A stretch of DNA of 64,000 nt from Jiangella anatolica. Its GTDB lineage: Bacteria > Actinomycetota > Actinomycetes > Jiangellales > Jiangellaceae. Position numbers and translations under genes: made by a program. This document shows, piece by piece, positions 42,073-50,776 of this stretch. The notes beneath the pieces were generated by a model that searched no databases, was not told where the DNA came from, and saw nothing but the letters and a program-made list of their open reading frames with translations. The stretch is from NCBI RefSeq assembly GCF_003236295.1, contig NZ_POTW01000019.1:1-64000 (forward strand). The letters run 5' to 3'. Positions within the stretch are counted from its first letter, which is position 1, and every line of letters starts with the position of its first letter.

Positions 42073-43512
42073 GTGAGCGATCTTTCCCATCCCGCCGTGG
42101 CCGACGCGACCCGCTACTTCGACTCGTGGGTGGCGTTCCGGCAGCAGTACGACCACGTCCCCGGCATCCAGGCCGCGGTCCTGCACGAGGACAAGCTGCT
42201 GCTGTCCAGCGCGCACGGGCAGGCCGACGTCGAGCACGGCGTCGCGCTCACCCCACACCACCTGTTCCGCATCGCGTCGCACTCGAAGACGTTCACGGCG
42301 ACCGCGGTCCTGCAGCTGGCCGAGCGCGATCAGCTGCGCCTGGACGACCAGGCGGTCCACTGGCTGCCGTTCCTGCGCGAGACCCCGCTGGCCGCGGTGA
42401 CGGTGCGCGAGCTGCTCGGGCACGGCGGCGGCGTGGTCCGCGACAGCCACAACGGCGACTTCTGGCAGCTGGCGCACGCGTTCCCCGACGAGGACCGGCT
42501 GCGCGCGATCCTGCTCGACGACGGAGCCGGCGTGCTGCCGGCGAACGAGCGGTTCAAGTACTCCAACATCGGCTACTCGATGCTCGGCCTGATCGTCGCG
42601 GCCGCCTCCGGGCAGCCGTACCACGACTTCGTGCACGAGCACATCGTCGAGGCGCTGTCGCTGGAGAACACCGGTCCCGAGTACGACCCGGCCCGGGCCG
42701 GCGACTACGCCACCGGCTACACCGCGCTCTCCTACGCCGACCGGCGCATCCCGATCGACCACGTCGACACCGCCGCGATGGCCGCCGCCACCGGCTTCTA
42801 CAGCACCGCCGAGGACCTGGTGAACTACGTCGCGGCGCACTTCCACGGCGACACCCGGCTGGTCTCGGACGCGTCGAAGCGGCTCATGCAGCGCGCGGAG
42901 TGGAAGGTCGAGGGCCGCGGCGGCGCGGAGTACGGGCTCGGCTTCGGCCGGTCGATGATCGGCGGACGGCTGGTGTTCGGGCACGGCGGCGGCTACCCCG
43001 GGCACATCACCCGGACGTCGTTCGACCCCTCCGGGCGTCTTGCCGTCTCGGTGCTCACGAACGCGATCGACGGCCCCGCGCAGATGCTCGCCGACGGGCT
43101 GATCCGGCTGGTGAACCTCGCCGAGCGGGTGAGCCCGCAGCTGGAGCGATCGCCGGCGGACCTGTCCCGGTTCACCGGCCGGTTCGCCAGCATGTGGCGG
43201 GTGTTCGACGTGGTCGACCTCGCCGGCCGGCTGTTCCTGCTGGATCCGACCGAGCGCGACCCGACGGAGGAGCCGATCACGCTCGCCGTCATCGACGACC
43301 ACACGCTGCGGATCAGCGGCGGCACCGGATACGCGCCGGTCGGCGAGACCATCCGGTACCACTTCGGTCTCGACGGCGTCGACTCGGTGCAGGCCTTCGC
43401 GATGACGGCGTACCCGATCGACCGGGTGGCGCGGGCGGTGCACACCCGCGACCGGGTCTCTCCCGGCACGCCGCTGGTCACGGGTGGTGCCGGCGACGCT
43501 CCCTCGAGATGA
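42073..43512 (+). CDS. serine hydrolase, beta-lactamase class C/PBP4* fold
   Basis: A 479-residue protein. The SxxK motif is S69-H-S-K72 (RIASHSKTF), the YSN motif is Tyr163 (KYSNIGYS), and the third motif is HGG in VFGHGGGYPGH. A C-terminal domain of about 130 residues (SRFTGRFASMWRVFDVVDLA) follows. There is no signal peptide, so it is probably a cytosolic esterase or peptidase rather than a beta-lactamase. The start is GTG 42073 by fold alignment; ATG 42031 is in frame but lies upstream of the -10. Confidence 0.85.
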   Translation: MSDLSHPAVADATRYFDSWVAFRQQYDHVPGIQAAVLHEDKLLLSSAHGQADVEHGVALTPHHLFRIASHSKTFTATAVLQLAERDQLRLDDQAVHWLPFLRETPLAAVTVRELLGHGGGVVRDSHNGDFWQLAHAFPDEDRLRAILLDDGAGVLPANERFKYSNIGYSMLGLIVAAASGQPYHDFVHEHIVEALSLENTGPEYDPARAGDYATGYTALSYADRRIPIDHVDTAAMAAATGFYSTAEDLVNYVAAHFHGDTRLVSDASKRLMQRAEWKVEGRGGAEYGLGFGRSMIGGRLVFGHGGGYPGHITRTSFDPSGRLAVSVLTNAIDGPAQMLADGLIRLVNLAERVSPQLERSPADLSRFTGRFASMWRVFDVVDLAGRLFLLDPTERDPTEEPITLAVIDDHTLRISGGTGYAPVGETIRYHFGLDGVDSVQAFAMTAYPIDRVARAVHTRDRVSPGTPLVTGGAGDAPSR

Positions 43513-43567
43513 TCTCGCAGACGGCCCACAGCAGGGGCAGGGCAAGGACGACGAGGGTCGAGGACAT
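43478..43567 (-). CDS. possible 29-residue membrane peptide
   Basis: A tiny open frame with one hydrophobic helix (STLVVLALPLLWAVCEII) and a basic tail ending RERRRHHP. It lies 14 bases after the 75-residue protein gene on the same strand and overlaps the convergent hydrolase gene by 35 bases. The ribosome site (GGTGAG) is weak. No family recognised; it may not be translated. Confidence 0.3.
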   Translation of the reverse strand: MSSTLVVLALPLLWAVCEIISRERRRHHP

Positions 43568-43581
43568 CTCACTCACCGGGT

Positions 43582-43809
43582 TCAGAACCGCTGATCGGGT
43601 CGGGTCACGCCGTGGCTCCACTGGCCCGCCCACGTCGCGGCGGGGCACGGCCAGCTCTCTCCGCACTCGCGGCACGACGACCAGCGGTGCGGCATCCAGC
43701 GACGGCCCGGAACGTGGTCGCGGAGCAGACGTGAGGCGTAGGCGTCGACCTCGTCGGCGGTCCAGTCGACCAGACCGTAACCGTGCGCTCGCGCCGTGTA
43801 GCCGGCCAT
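43582..43809 (-). CDS. small Cys-motif protein beside an XRE/DUF397 module
   Basis: A 75-residue protein with a strong ribosome site (GGAGG) before ATG 43809. It has an acidic helical start (DWTADEVDAYASRLLRDHVP) and a Cys cluster SSCRECGESWPCP, which is CX2CX5C and could bind metal. It is divergent from the XRE regulator at 44052. I do not recognise the family for certain; small Trp/Cys proteins of this kind occur near such regulators in Streptomyces-like genomes. Confidence 0.62.
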   Translation of the reverse strand: MAGYTARAHGYGLVDWTADEVDAYASRLLRDHVPGRRWMPHRWSSCRECGESWPCPAATWAGQWSHGVTRPDQRF

Positions 43810-43994
43810 CTCTCCTCCGTCGTGCCGGGCCCGTCGAAGGCCCGTGCTCCGGGCTCGTCCGCGCCGGGTGGGGCGGGGTCGCGGACGGGGGTCTGGCAGC
43901 GCTTCGCCACGGCTCGGATCAGCCGAAACGCTGCGCCGACGCCCTTGGCGAAGTATCGTGCATGATCTGAGCCACCGGCGGGAACAATTCGGCT

Positions 43995-44035
43995 GTCACG
44001 CCCACCACCTGTGACGCCGCCCGCGACTTTGTGAC
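43995..44035. promoter_or_regulatory. GTCAC/GTGAC half-sites before the XRE gene
   Basis: GTCAC (43995-43999) faces GTGAC (44011-44015), and a third GTGAC (44031-44035) follows exactly 20 bases after the second. They precede the XRE gene and could be its operator; a fourth GTGAC coincides with the start codon. Short motifs, so chance is possible. Confidence 0.35.
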
Positions 44036-44051
44036 ATCGCCTGGAGATGCC

Positions 44052-44858
44052 GTGACAGACCATGATCCGGATTCCGCGGCCGCCTTTTTCGGTGGTGAGC
44101 TGGCACGCGCGCGTCACCGTGCCGGTCTCACTCAAGAACAGTTGGCCGAAAAGCTCAACTACTCGCGCGGAGCCGTGGCTAATGTGGAAACTGCGCAGCG
44201 GCCTCCGCAGCGAGAGTTCGCGGAACGCTGCGATGAGATCCTGGGAACCGACGGCCTCCTCGTCCGTGCTTGGAAGATGGTGAGTCGCGAGTCGGTGCCC
44301 GCGAAGTATCGAGGGTTCATCGAGGAGGAAGAACGGGCAAAGTCGATCCATACGTACGAGCAGACCTTTCCGCCCGGACTCCTGCAGACACAGGCGTATG
44401 CACGCGAGCTCCTGGCGGGCGTCAGGATGGCCTATGACAACCACGTCGACACGCAGGTCGAAGCCCGGATGCGGCGGCAGGAGATCCTGCGTCGCGATGA
44501 TCCACCGAGGCTTCGAGCGGTGATCGACGAGGCCGCGCTTCGTCGGATGATCGGCGGGCCGGACGTCATGAGAGATCAACTTCAACACCTGCTCAAAATG
44601 GGCGAGATGCGGCATATCACCATTCAGGTGATGCCATTCGTCGCGGGAGCGCATGCCGCGCTGAACGGACAAATGACGATCTTCGACCGCCTCAACGGGC
44701 AGCCGGTGTTGTACTACGAGGGCCCCACCGGGGGTCACCTCATGACGGACAGCGGGGTCGTGGGCGATGCCGTGGACCGGATGGATGTGCTCCGGGCCCA
44801 GGCGTTGTCACCAGATGAATCGGCGGATCTGATCCGTCAAGTCTTGGAGGAATTATGA
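44052..44858 (+). CDS. XRE-family regulator with DUF5753 domain
   Basis: A 268-residue protein. The N-terminal HTH_31 domain (residues about 12-65; RARHRAGLTQEQLAEKLNYS) is followed by the DUF5753 effector domain (YEQTFPPGLLQTQAYARELL; ITIQVMPF; VLYYEGPTGGHLMTDS). I start at GTG 44052, five bases after GGAG; GTG 44031 is upstream in frame. The base composition is lower in GC than its neighbours, suggesting acquisition by transfer. It overlaps the DUF397 gene (ATGA), the standard pairing in actinobacteria, where they act as regulator and partner protein in development or stress. Confidence 0.92.
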   Translation: MTDHDPDSAAAFFGGELARARHRAGLTQEQLAEKLNYSRGAVANVETAQRPPQREFAERCDEILGTDGLLVRAWKMVSRESVPAKYRGFIEEEERAKSIHTYEQTFPPGLLQTQAYARELLAGVRMAYDNHVDTQVEARMRRQEILRRDDPPRLRAVIDEAALRRMIGGPDVMRDQLQHLLKMGEMRHITIQVMPFVAGAHAALNGQMTIFDRLNGQPVLYYEGPTGGHLMTDSGVVGDAVDRMDVLRAQALSPDESADLIRQVLEEL

Positions 44859-45064
44859 GCGAGGTGTCGGAGCTGGCCGGCGCCGTGTGGCGCAAGTCCA
44901 GCTACAGCAACGGTGACGGTGGGCAGTGCGTCGAGATCACGCCGCTGCCGAACGGTGGCATGGCTGTGCGCGACAGCAAGAACCCCAACGGTGGAGTTCT
45001 CAAGTTCACCGCTGGCGAGTGGTCGGCGTTCGTGATGGGCGCGAAGGCCGGCGAGTTCGACTGA
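44855..45064 (+). CDS. DUF397 protein, partner of the XRE regulator
   Basis: A 69-residue DUF397 protein: VWRKSSYSNGDGGQCVEITP, VRDSKNPNGGVLKFTAGEWS and a final AFVMGAKAGEFD are the family's conserved blocks. Its ATG overlaps the regulator stop. DUF397 proteins are thought to bind and modulate the paired HTH protein, sometimes likened to toxin-antitoxin pairs. A strong terminator follows at 45084. Confidence 0.93.
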   Translation: MSEVSELAGAVWRKSSYSNGDGGQCVEITPLPNGGMAVRDSKNPNGGVLKFTAGEWSAFVMGAKAGEFD

Positions 45065-45083
45065 GACCGTACCGACCTCTTTG

Positions 45084-45117
45084 ACCGCCCCCGCAACCCA
45101 GAGGTTGCGGGGGCGGT
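45084..45117 (+). terminator. 15-bp hairpin terminator after DUF397
   Basis: ACCGCCCCCGCAACC (45084-45098) pairs perfectly with GGTTGCGGGGGCGGT (45103-45117) around the four-base loop CAGA, followed by TTCT. It ends the XRE/DUF397 transcript and separates it from the next gene. Confidence 0.9.
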
Positions 45118-45131
45118 TCTACGATGCGCAC

Positions 45132-45890
45132 ATGCTCGCCGCGACCGGACCCGCCCGCGGCGCCGTAGGCCGGCTGCGGGCCGTGGCGACCACGCAGGTC
45201 ACGCCGGCGATGCTGCGACTGACGGTCCAGGTCGAGGAGCCGCACCTGCCGCTGGACCCGTCCGGCCCGAACCGGGTGCTGCGACTCTCCCCGCCGGCCG
45301 AGCCCGAGCCGGACGCCGGCGTGCTCAGCGGGGCGCGGCCGGCCAGCCGCACCTACACGATCCGCCGGGCCGACCCGGCTTCTGACCGGCTCGACATCGA
45401 CGTCGTCCTGCACGGCGACGGGCTGTTCGTCCGGTGGGTACGCGGCGCGGCGCCCGGCGACCCGCTCGACTTCACCGGCCCGCGGCCGCACGCCGTCCCG
45501 TCCTTCGAGGCCGATGCCGTCGTCATGGTCACCGACGAGACCGGGCTGCCGGCGCTGGCCGCCATCGTCGAGGCCGCGCCCGCCGGGCTGCCGATCCACG
45601 CGGTCGTCGAGGTGGCGGACGCGGCGGAGGAGCAGGCGCTGACGTCGGCCGCGGATCTGCGGGTCGGCTGGCTGCATCGCGACGGCGCCCCGGCCGGGAC
45701 GACGGGCGCGCTGGAACGAGCGGTCCGGTCGCTGGACTGGCCGGCCGGCGCCGTCGACGTGTGGGTCGCCGGCGAAGCGGGCGAGGTGCGCTCGATCCGC
45801 CGGTTCGCCGCCACCGACCGCGCCGTCGAGCGGGGCCGCCTGCACGCCTTCGGCTACTGGCGCCTCGGCCGCGCCGGCTCCCCCTCCTGA
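45132..45890 (+). CDS. siderophore-interacting FAD-binding protein
   Basis: A 252-residue protein of the SIP/ViuB family of flavin-dependent ferric-siderophore reductases. The FAD-binding barrel holds ASRTYTIRR, and DVVLHGDGLFVRWVRGAAPG and VTDETGLPALAAI mark the later domains. The C-terminus ends AFGYWRLGRAG as in the family. I start at ATG 45132; an open frame upstream would run through the terminator hairpin. TACGAT (45120-45125) ends six bases before the ATG, so the mRNA may be leaderless. Role: release of iron from imported siderophores. Confidence 0.86.
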   Translation: MLAATGPARGAVGRLRAVATTQVTPAMLRLTVQVEEPHLPLDPSGPNRVLRLSPPAEPEPDAGVLSGARPASRTYTIRRADPASDRLDIDVVLHGDGLFVRWVRGAAPGDPLDFTGPRPHAVPSFEADAVVMVTDETGLPALAAIVEAAPAGLPIHAVVEVADAAEEQALTSAADLRVGWLHRDGAPAGTTGALERAVRSLDWPAGAVDVWVAGEAGEVRSIRRFAATDRAVERGRLHAFGYWRLGRAGSPS

Positions 45891-45915
45891 CCGACCCGGA
45901 GCGAGGCCGGGGCGG

Positions 45916-48504
45916 TCAGGCGGGGCGGACGCTGAGCTTGTCGGCGCCCTCGTCGAGGTCGACGACGACCGTGTCTCCGTCGCGGACCTCGCCAGCGAGG
46001 ATCTCCTTGGCCAGCTGGTCGCCGATGGCGGTCTGCACGAGCCGGCGCAGCGGCCGGGCGCCGTAGACCGGGTCGTACCCGGTCAGCGCCAGCCACTCCT
46101 TCGCGCTGTCGGTGACCCGCAGCGCCAGCCGCCGGTCGGCGAGGCGCTGCGCGAGCTTGACCACCTGCAGCTCGACGATGCGGGCCAGCTCGTCGGTGCC
46201 GAGCGGCTCGAACATCACGATGTCGTCGATCCGGTTGAGGAACTCCGGCTTGAACGACGCCCGCACGACCTCCATGACGGCGTCGCGCTTGGCCTTCTCC
46301 TCCAGCGCCGGGTCGGCGAGGAACACCGAGCCGAGGTTCGACGTCAGGATCAGGATGACGTTGCGGAAGTCGACCGTGCGGCCCTGCCCGTCGGTCATCC
46401 GCCCGTCGTCGAGCACCTGCAGCAGGATGTCGAAGACCTCCGGGTGCGCCTTCTCGACCTCGTCGAGCAGCACGACGGAGTACGGGCGGCGACGGACCGC
46501 CTCGGTGAGCTGGCCGCCCTCCTCGTAGCCGACGTAGCCGGGCGGGGCGCCGACCAGCCGGGCGACGCTGTGCTTCTCGCCGTACTCGCTCATGTCGATG
46601 CGGACCATCGCCCGCTCGTCGTCGAAGAGGAACTCCGCGAGCGCCTTGGCCAGCTCGGTCTTGCCGACACCGGTCGGGCCGAGGAAGACGAACGAGCCCG
46701 TGGGCCGGTCGGGGTCGGAGATGCCGGCGCGGGAGCGGCGGACGGCGTCGGACACGGCCGCGACCGCGGCCCGCTGGCCGACCACCCGGCTGCCCAGCTC
46801 GTCCTCCATGCGCAGCAGCTTCTCGGTCTCGCCCTCCAGCAGCCGGCCGGCCGGGATGCCGGTCCACGCCGCCACGACGTCGGCGACGTCGTCGGGGCCG
46901 ACCTCCTCCTTGACCATGGTGGTGGTCGCGGCCTGCGTCTCGGCGGCCTCGCTGGCGGCGGCCAGCTCCTTCTCCAGCTCCGGGATGCGCCCGTACAGCA
47001 GCTCGCTGGCGCCGGCGAGGTCGCCCTCACGCTGCGACCGCTCGGCCTGGCCGCGCAGCTCGTCGATCTGCTCCTTCAGCGCGCCGACGCGGTTCAGCCC
47101 GGCCTTCTCCTGCTCCCAGCGGGCCTCGAGGGCACGCAGCTCCTCCTCGCGGTCGGCCAGCTCGGCCTGCAGCGACGCGAGCCGCTCTCGCGAGGCGGCG
47201 TCGGACTCCTTGTCCAGCGCCAGCTCCTCCATCTTGAGCCGGTCGACCTGGCGGCGCAGCGTGTCGATCTCGACCGGCGAGGAGTCGATCTCCATGCGCA
47301 GCCGGGACGCGGCCTCGTCGACCAGGTCGATGGCCTTGTCCGGCAGCTGCCGGCCGGTGATGTAGCGGTGCGAGAGCGAGGCGGCGGCGACCAGCGCGCT
47401 GTCGGCGATCTGCACCTTGTGGTGCGCCTCGTAGCGCTCGCGAAGGCCGCGCAGGATCGCGACGGTGTCCTCGACGCTCGGCTCGCCGACGTAGACCTGC
47501 TGGAACCGGCGCTCCAGCGCGGCGTCCTTCTCGATCCGCTCGCGGTACTCGTCGAGCGTCGTGGCGCCGACCATGCGCAGCTCGCCGCGGGCCAGCATCG
47601 GCTTGAGCATGTTGCCGGCGTCCATGGCGGAGTCGCCGGTGGCGCCCGCGCCGACGACGGTGTGCAGCTCGTCGATGAACGTGACGACCTCGCCGTCGCT
47701 GGCCTTGATCTCGTCGAGCACGGCCTTGAGCCGCTCCTCGAACTCGCCGCGGTACTTCGCGCCGGCCAGCATCGTGCCGATGTCGAGCGACACCAGCCGC
47801 TTGCCGCGCAGCGACTCCGGCACGTCGCCGGCCACGATGCGCTGCGCCAGGCCCTCGACGACGGCGGTCTTGCCGACGCCGGGCTCGCCGATGAGGACGG
47901 GGTTGTTCTTGGTGCGCCGCGACAGCACCTGCACGACGCGGCGGATCTCGGAGTCGCGCCCGATGACGGGGTCGATCTTGCCCTCGCGGGCCCGCTCGGT
48001 GAGGTCGACGCCGTACTTGTTCAGCGCGTCGTAGGTGCCCTCGGGATCCGGGCTGGTCACCCGGGCCGAGCCGCGCACCTCGGCGAACGCCGCGCGCACC
48101 TTCTCGGCCGTGACGCCGTGCCGGGCCAGCAGCTCCTGCACCGGCGACGGGACGTGCGCCAGCCCGACCACCAGGTGCTCGGTGGAGACGTACTGGTCGT
48201 CCAGCTCGCGGGCCACCTCGCCTGCGTGCGACAGCACGGCGTACGTGGTGCGGGCCAGGTTCGGCGACGCGACGGTGGAGCCGGCCGCCTTCGGCAGCCC
48301 CTCGAACGCGACGTCGACATCACGGCGGACGGCGGCGAGGTCGGCGCCCGCGGCCTCCAGCAGCGACCCAGTCAGCCCACCGGACTGGATGAGCAGCGCA
48401 CGCAGCACGTGCACCGGCTCGACGGCCGGATTCCCCGCGGTCGCGGCGCTGCGCACGGCGACAGACAGTGCCTCCTGGGCCTTGGTGGTGAGCTGGTCGG
48501 TCAT
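45916..48504 (-). CDS. clpB: ATP-dependent chaperone ClpB
   Basis: An 862-residue HSP100 disaggregase. It has an N-terminal Clp repeat domain (residues 1-150) and AAA1 with Walker A GEPGVGKT (206-213). The coiled-coil middle domain spans about 400-525, and AAA2 has Walker A GPTGVGKT near 605 and sensor regions IILTSNLGS. The central domain distinguishes ClpB from ClpC/ClpA. It works with DnaK-DnaJ-GrpE, encoded 4.7 kb away, to recover aggregated proteins. An HspR (HAIR) operator lies about 50 bases upstream of the ATG, so heat induction through HspR is expected. Confidence 0.97.
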   Translation of the reverse strand: MTDQLTTKAQEALSVAVRSAATAGNPAVEPVHVLRALLIQSGGLTGSLLEAAGADLAAVRRDVDVAFEGLPKAAGSTVASPNLARTTYAVLSHAGEVARELDDQYVSTEHLVVGLAHVPSPVQELLARHGVTAEKVRAAFAEVRGSARVTSPDPEGTYDALNKYGVDLTERAREGKIDPVIGRDSEIRRVVQVLSRRTKNNPVLIGEPGVGKTAVVEGLAQRIVAGDVPESLRGKRLVSLDIGTMLAGAKYRGEFEERLKAVLDEIKASDGEVVTFIDELHTVVGAGATGDSAMDAGNMLKPMLARGELRMVGATTLDEYRERIEKDAALERRFQQVYVGEPSVEDTVAILRGLRERYEAHHKVQIADSALVAAASLSHRYITGRQLPDKAIDLVDEAASRLRMEIDSSPVEIDTLRRQVDRLKMEELALDKESDAASRERLASLQAELADREEELRALEARWEQEKAGLNRVGALKEQIDELRGQAERSQREGDLAGASELLYGRIPELEKELAAASEAAETQAATTTMVKEEVGPDDVADVVAAWTGIPAGRLLEGETEKLLRMEDELGSRVVGQRAAVAAVSDAVRRSRAGISDPDRPTGSFVFLGPTGVGKTELAKALAEFLFDDERAMVRIDMSEYGEKHSVARLVGAPPGYVGYEEGGQLTEAVRRRPYSVVLLDEVEKAHPEVFDILLQVLDDGRMTDGQGRTVDFRNVILILTSNLGSVFLADPALEEKAKRDAVMEVVRASFKPEFLNRIDDIVMFEPLGTDELARIVELQVVKLAQRLADRRLALRVTDSAKEWLALTGYDPVYGARPLRRLVQTAIGDQLAKEILAGEVRDGDTVVVDLDEGADKLSVRPA

Positions 48505-48551
48505 CGATCTCCTCGGTGTTCGGTCTCGTTGTCAGAGACAACCGCCACGAA

Positions 48552-48572
48552 GTTGAGCCTATTCCACTCAAC
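48552..48572 (-). promoter_or_regulatory. HAIR operator (HspR site) of clpB
   Basis: Read on the minus strand: GTTGAGT-N7-GCTCAAC, one base per half away from the known HAIR consensus CTTGAGT-N7-ACTCAAG and the same form as the first dnaK site in this window. A -10-like TAGGCT overlaps it. Confidence 0.88.
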
Positions 48573-48602
48573 TCTGCGCCGCCAGCCCCCCGCTGTGGAA
48601 CG

Positions 48603-48968
48603 ATGACGGCGATGTCCCGACGCCTCCCGGCCGCGCTCGCCGCCGCCCTCACCGCCGTCGCCGCCCTGGCCGGATGCTCGGCGCTCAGCGACCGCACGGT
48701 ACCCCGTTCGGACCTGGAGAACGCGGTCCAGCAGCTGATGGAGGAGCAGTCCGGCCAGCAGGTCGAGTCCGTCAGCTGCGACGGCGATCTGGCCGGCGAG
48801 GTGGACGCGTCGGTCCACTGCACGGCGACGGTCGACGGCGAGCCGGTCGGGCTCACCGTCACCACGACCGACGTCGACGGGAACGACGTGCGGTACGAGG
48901 TGCGCAACGACACCGCCACGCCCACCCAGCCGGCGACCGAGCCGGCGCCGTCACCGTCAGCGACCTGA
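48603..48968 (+). CDS. DUF4333 lipoprotein
   Basis: A 121-residue lipoprotein: signal peptide with lipobox LAGC (ALTAVAALAGCSAL), then a DUF4333 domain with its paired cysteines (VESVSCDGDL and ASVHCTATV) and a Pro/Thr-rich tail. ATG 48603 or 48612 could be the start. It is divergent from clpB across the HAIR site, so HspR could affect it. Function unknown. Its 3' end overlaps the TetR gene by 12 bases. Confidence 0.8.
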   Translation: MTAMSRRLPAALAAALTAVAALAGCSALSDRTVPRSDLENAVQQLMEEQSGQQVESVSCDGDLAGEVDASVHCTATVDGEPVGLTVTTTDVDGNDVRYEVRNDTATPTQPATEPAPSPSAT

Positions 48969-49562
48969 CGCCGCCCAGCCGGCCACGTTGGCCCGCACCG
49001 CCGCATCGAAGACGGCGGCCGGATCGCCGGCCCGCGGCGGCATGAACTCGCCCAGCTCGATCGACACCAGCCCGTGCACGTTGGCCCACAGCGCGGTGGC
49101 GATCGACTCCGCCGCCGGCCGCTTCGGGAGCGCGCCGGCCCGGACCGCACGCCGTACCGCGTCGAGGAGCGGCCGGAACGTGCGCGCCCCGGTCCGCGCG
49201 GCCCGCCGACCGACGTCGGACGGGCGCACCTCGTCGCCGAACATCACCCGGTAGCCGTTGGGGTCGGCGAGCGCGTTGTCGCGGTAGGCGTGGCCGAGCC
49301 GGACGATGTCGGCGAGCGGGTCGTCGCTCACGCCGACCGCCGTCAGCCGGTCCGCGAACCGGGCGAACACCTGCTCGTACAGCGCCGACACCAGCCCCGG
49401 CTTCCCGCCGAACAGCGAGTACACCGCCGCCGTCGAGGTGCCGGCCTCGGCCGCCAGCGCGCGCAGGCTCAGCGCCGCGACGCCGTCGGAGGACACCGTC
49501 GCGGCGGCCCGGTCCAGCAGCCGCTCGCGCAGCGCGTCGTCGTGCAGCCGAGGTCTGCCCAC
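48957..49562 (-). CDS. TetR-family regulator
   Basis: A 201-residue regulator from GTG 49562 (VGRPRLHDDALRERLLDRAA). The HTH is at about residues 25-55 (RALAAEAGTSTAAVYSLFGG) with a TetR_C_25-like C-terminal domain. A GTG at 49583 is in frame, but it lies inside the 20-bp operator and upstream of the expected transcript start, so I reject it. It is divergent from a small membrane protein gene and probably represses both through the palindrome between them. Confidence 0.86.
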   Translation of the reverse strand: MGRPRLHDDALRERLLDRAAATVSSDGVAALSLRALAAEAGTSTAAVYSLFGGKPGLVSALYEQVFARFADRLTAVGVSDDPLADIVRLGHAYRDNALADPNGYRVMFGDEVRPSDVGRRAARTGARTFRPLLDAVRRAVRAGALPKRPAAESIATALWANVHGLVSIELGEFMPPRAGDPAAVFDAAVRANVAGWAASGR

Positions 49563-49579
49563 TTGACGAGCATATCCTG

Positions 49580-49599
49580 ACACTGTTTTATAACAGTGT
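49580..49599. promoter_or_regulatory. 20-bp TetR palindrome with divergent -10 elements
   Basis: ACACTGTT-TTAT-AACAGTGT is a perfect inverted repeat. The same bases contain -10-like hexamers for both strands: TATAAA on the minus strand (49587-49592) and TATAAC on the plus (49589-49594). A repressor bound here would silence both divergent genes. Confidence 0.85.
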
Positions 49600-49623
49600 T
49601 AGCAAACGAGACCAGGAGCCGTC

Positions 49624-50034
49624 ATGCTCGAACTCAGCACCGAGGCCACCCGGCTGGCCGGGATCCTCCTGCTCGCCGCCGTCACCATCGAGTCCGGCGG
49701 CTGGTACCTCACCCGGATCGCCCGCGGCGCGGTGCCGGCCACCGACTTCCAGCGCTCGTTCGCCCGGGCCGGGCACGGCCACGCCGGCATGTTCGTCACG
49801 CTGGGACTGCTCACCGCGGTGCTCACCGACGCGACGTCGCTGGACGGGTTCGCGGCCTGGGTGGCGCGCAGCGGCGTGCCGATCGCGGCGATCGTGATGC
49901 CGGCCGGCTTCTTCTTCTCCTCGCTCGGTCCCGGCCGGACGACGCCGAACCGGCTGATCTGGCTGGTCTGGATCGGCGCGGCGATCCTGGCCGCGGGCCT
50001 GGTCACGCTGGGTGTCGGCCTCCTGACGGCCTGA
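49624..50034 (+). CDS. small four-helix membrane protein
   Basis: A 136-residue protein with about four hydrophobic helices and conserved-looking polar loops (FARAGHGHAGMFVTLG; PAGFFFSSLGPGRTTPNRLI). AGGAG precedes the ATG. The family is not named here with confidence; it resembles small membrane proteins often found beside TetR genes in actinobacteria. Expression is probably controlled by the divergent TetR through the 20-bp palindrome. Confidence 0.75.
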   Translation: MLELSTEATRLAGILLLAAVTIESGGWYLTRIARGAVPATDFQRSFARAGHGHAGMFVTLGLLTAVLTDATSLDGFAAWVARSGVPIAAIVMPAGFFFSSLGPGRTTPNRLIWLVWIGAAILAAGLVTLGVGLLTA

Positions 50035-50089
50035 CGCTCGGGCGCGGCGACCCATGCTGCCAGCAGCACCGCCGCCGCGCCCGACTGGC

Positions 50090-50725
50090 TCAGTCCTCCG
50101 GGAAGTACGGCGCGACCACCTCGGCGATCTGCTGGGCAGTGTCACACATGTCGTCGGTGTAGGCGGACTCGACCGTCGCCAGTTCCACGCCGACCGAGTC
50201 GTCGCCCCGGCCGAACTCCACCAGGCAGCCGACACCGGGCACCTCAAGGACACGGGCATCACGACCGTCGATGGTGGTTCCGTCACCACTGACCTCGGTG
50301 CCGGCCGAGAACTTCACCGAGGTGGTGACGTCCAGGTTGTCGGCACGGTCGATCATGCACTGGGCCGGCGACGGGTCGGCGAAGGGTTTCAGCTCCTCGA
50401 CCGGGACCGGCAGCTCGGCGACGGGGATCGCCGCGCAGACCTGCTCGGGAGTGAGGTCGCTCTGATCGGCCGGGATCGCGGTGGCCCCCGTCAACTCGCT
50501 GGCGTCGCCGGAGTCGTCCTCGGCGCCACCGGTCTGGTCCTCGGTCTCGTCCTCCGCCGACGGGCTCGACCCGCCGCCGTCCGAGCCATCCTCGGACGCA
50601 CCGGCCTGGCCCTCGGTCCCGGCCGACGGGCTCGACCCGCCCTCGCCGTCCGTGTCGTCACCACATGCGGACAGAGTGCAGAGCGCGGCCAGCACGGCGG
50701 CCGCGATCGTCATCCTTCGTGTCAT
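50090..50725 (-). CDS. lipoprotein with low-complexity linker
   Basis: A 211-residue lipoprotein from ATG 50725. Signal peptide with lipobox TLSAC, then a roughly 60-residue Ser/Gly/Asp/Glu-rich linker containing the repeated GGSSPSA. The folded domain has four cysteines (PEQVCAAI, PAQCMIDR, GVGCLVE, DDMCDTAQ), and the spacing recalls DUF3558-type lipoproteins. Function unknown. It is downstream of hspR on the same strand, 52 bases away, so read-through from the heat-shock operon is possible. Confidence 0.78.
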   Translation of the reverse strand: MTRRMTIAAAVLAALCTLSACGDDTDGEGGSSPSAGTEGQAGASEDGSDGGGSSPSAEDETEDQTGGAEDDSGDASELTGATAIPADQSDLTPEQVCAAIPVAELPVPVEELKPFADPSPAQCMIDRADNLDVTTSVKFSAGTEVSGDGTTIDGRDARVLEVPGVGCLVEFGRGDDSVGVELATVESAYTDDMCDTAQQIAEVVAPYFPED

Positions 50726-50776
50726 GACGCGACTATGACAGCCCCGGCGACTTTGCGTCGCGGCCACCCCCGGCGG

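Noticed and set aside
45081-45131. Upstream start for the siderophore-interacting protein
   Set aside because: The extra codons encode the two arms of the terminator hairpin.
46444-48606. A 720-codon frame antisense to clpB, and similar 500-codon frames antisense to dnaK and ptsI
   Set aside because: They mirror the codon structure of strongly conserved genes on the other strand and show no family motifs; long antisense frames are expected at this GC content.
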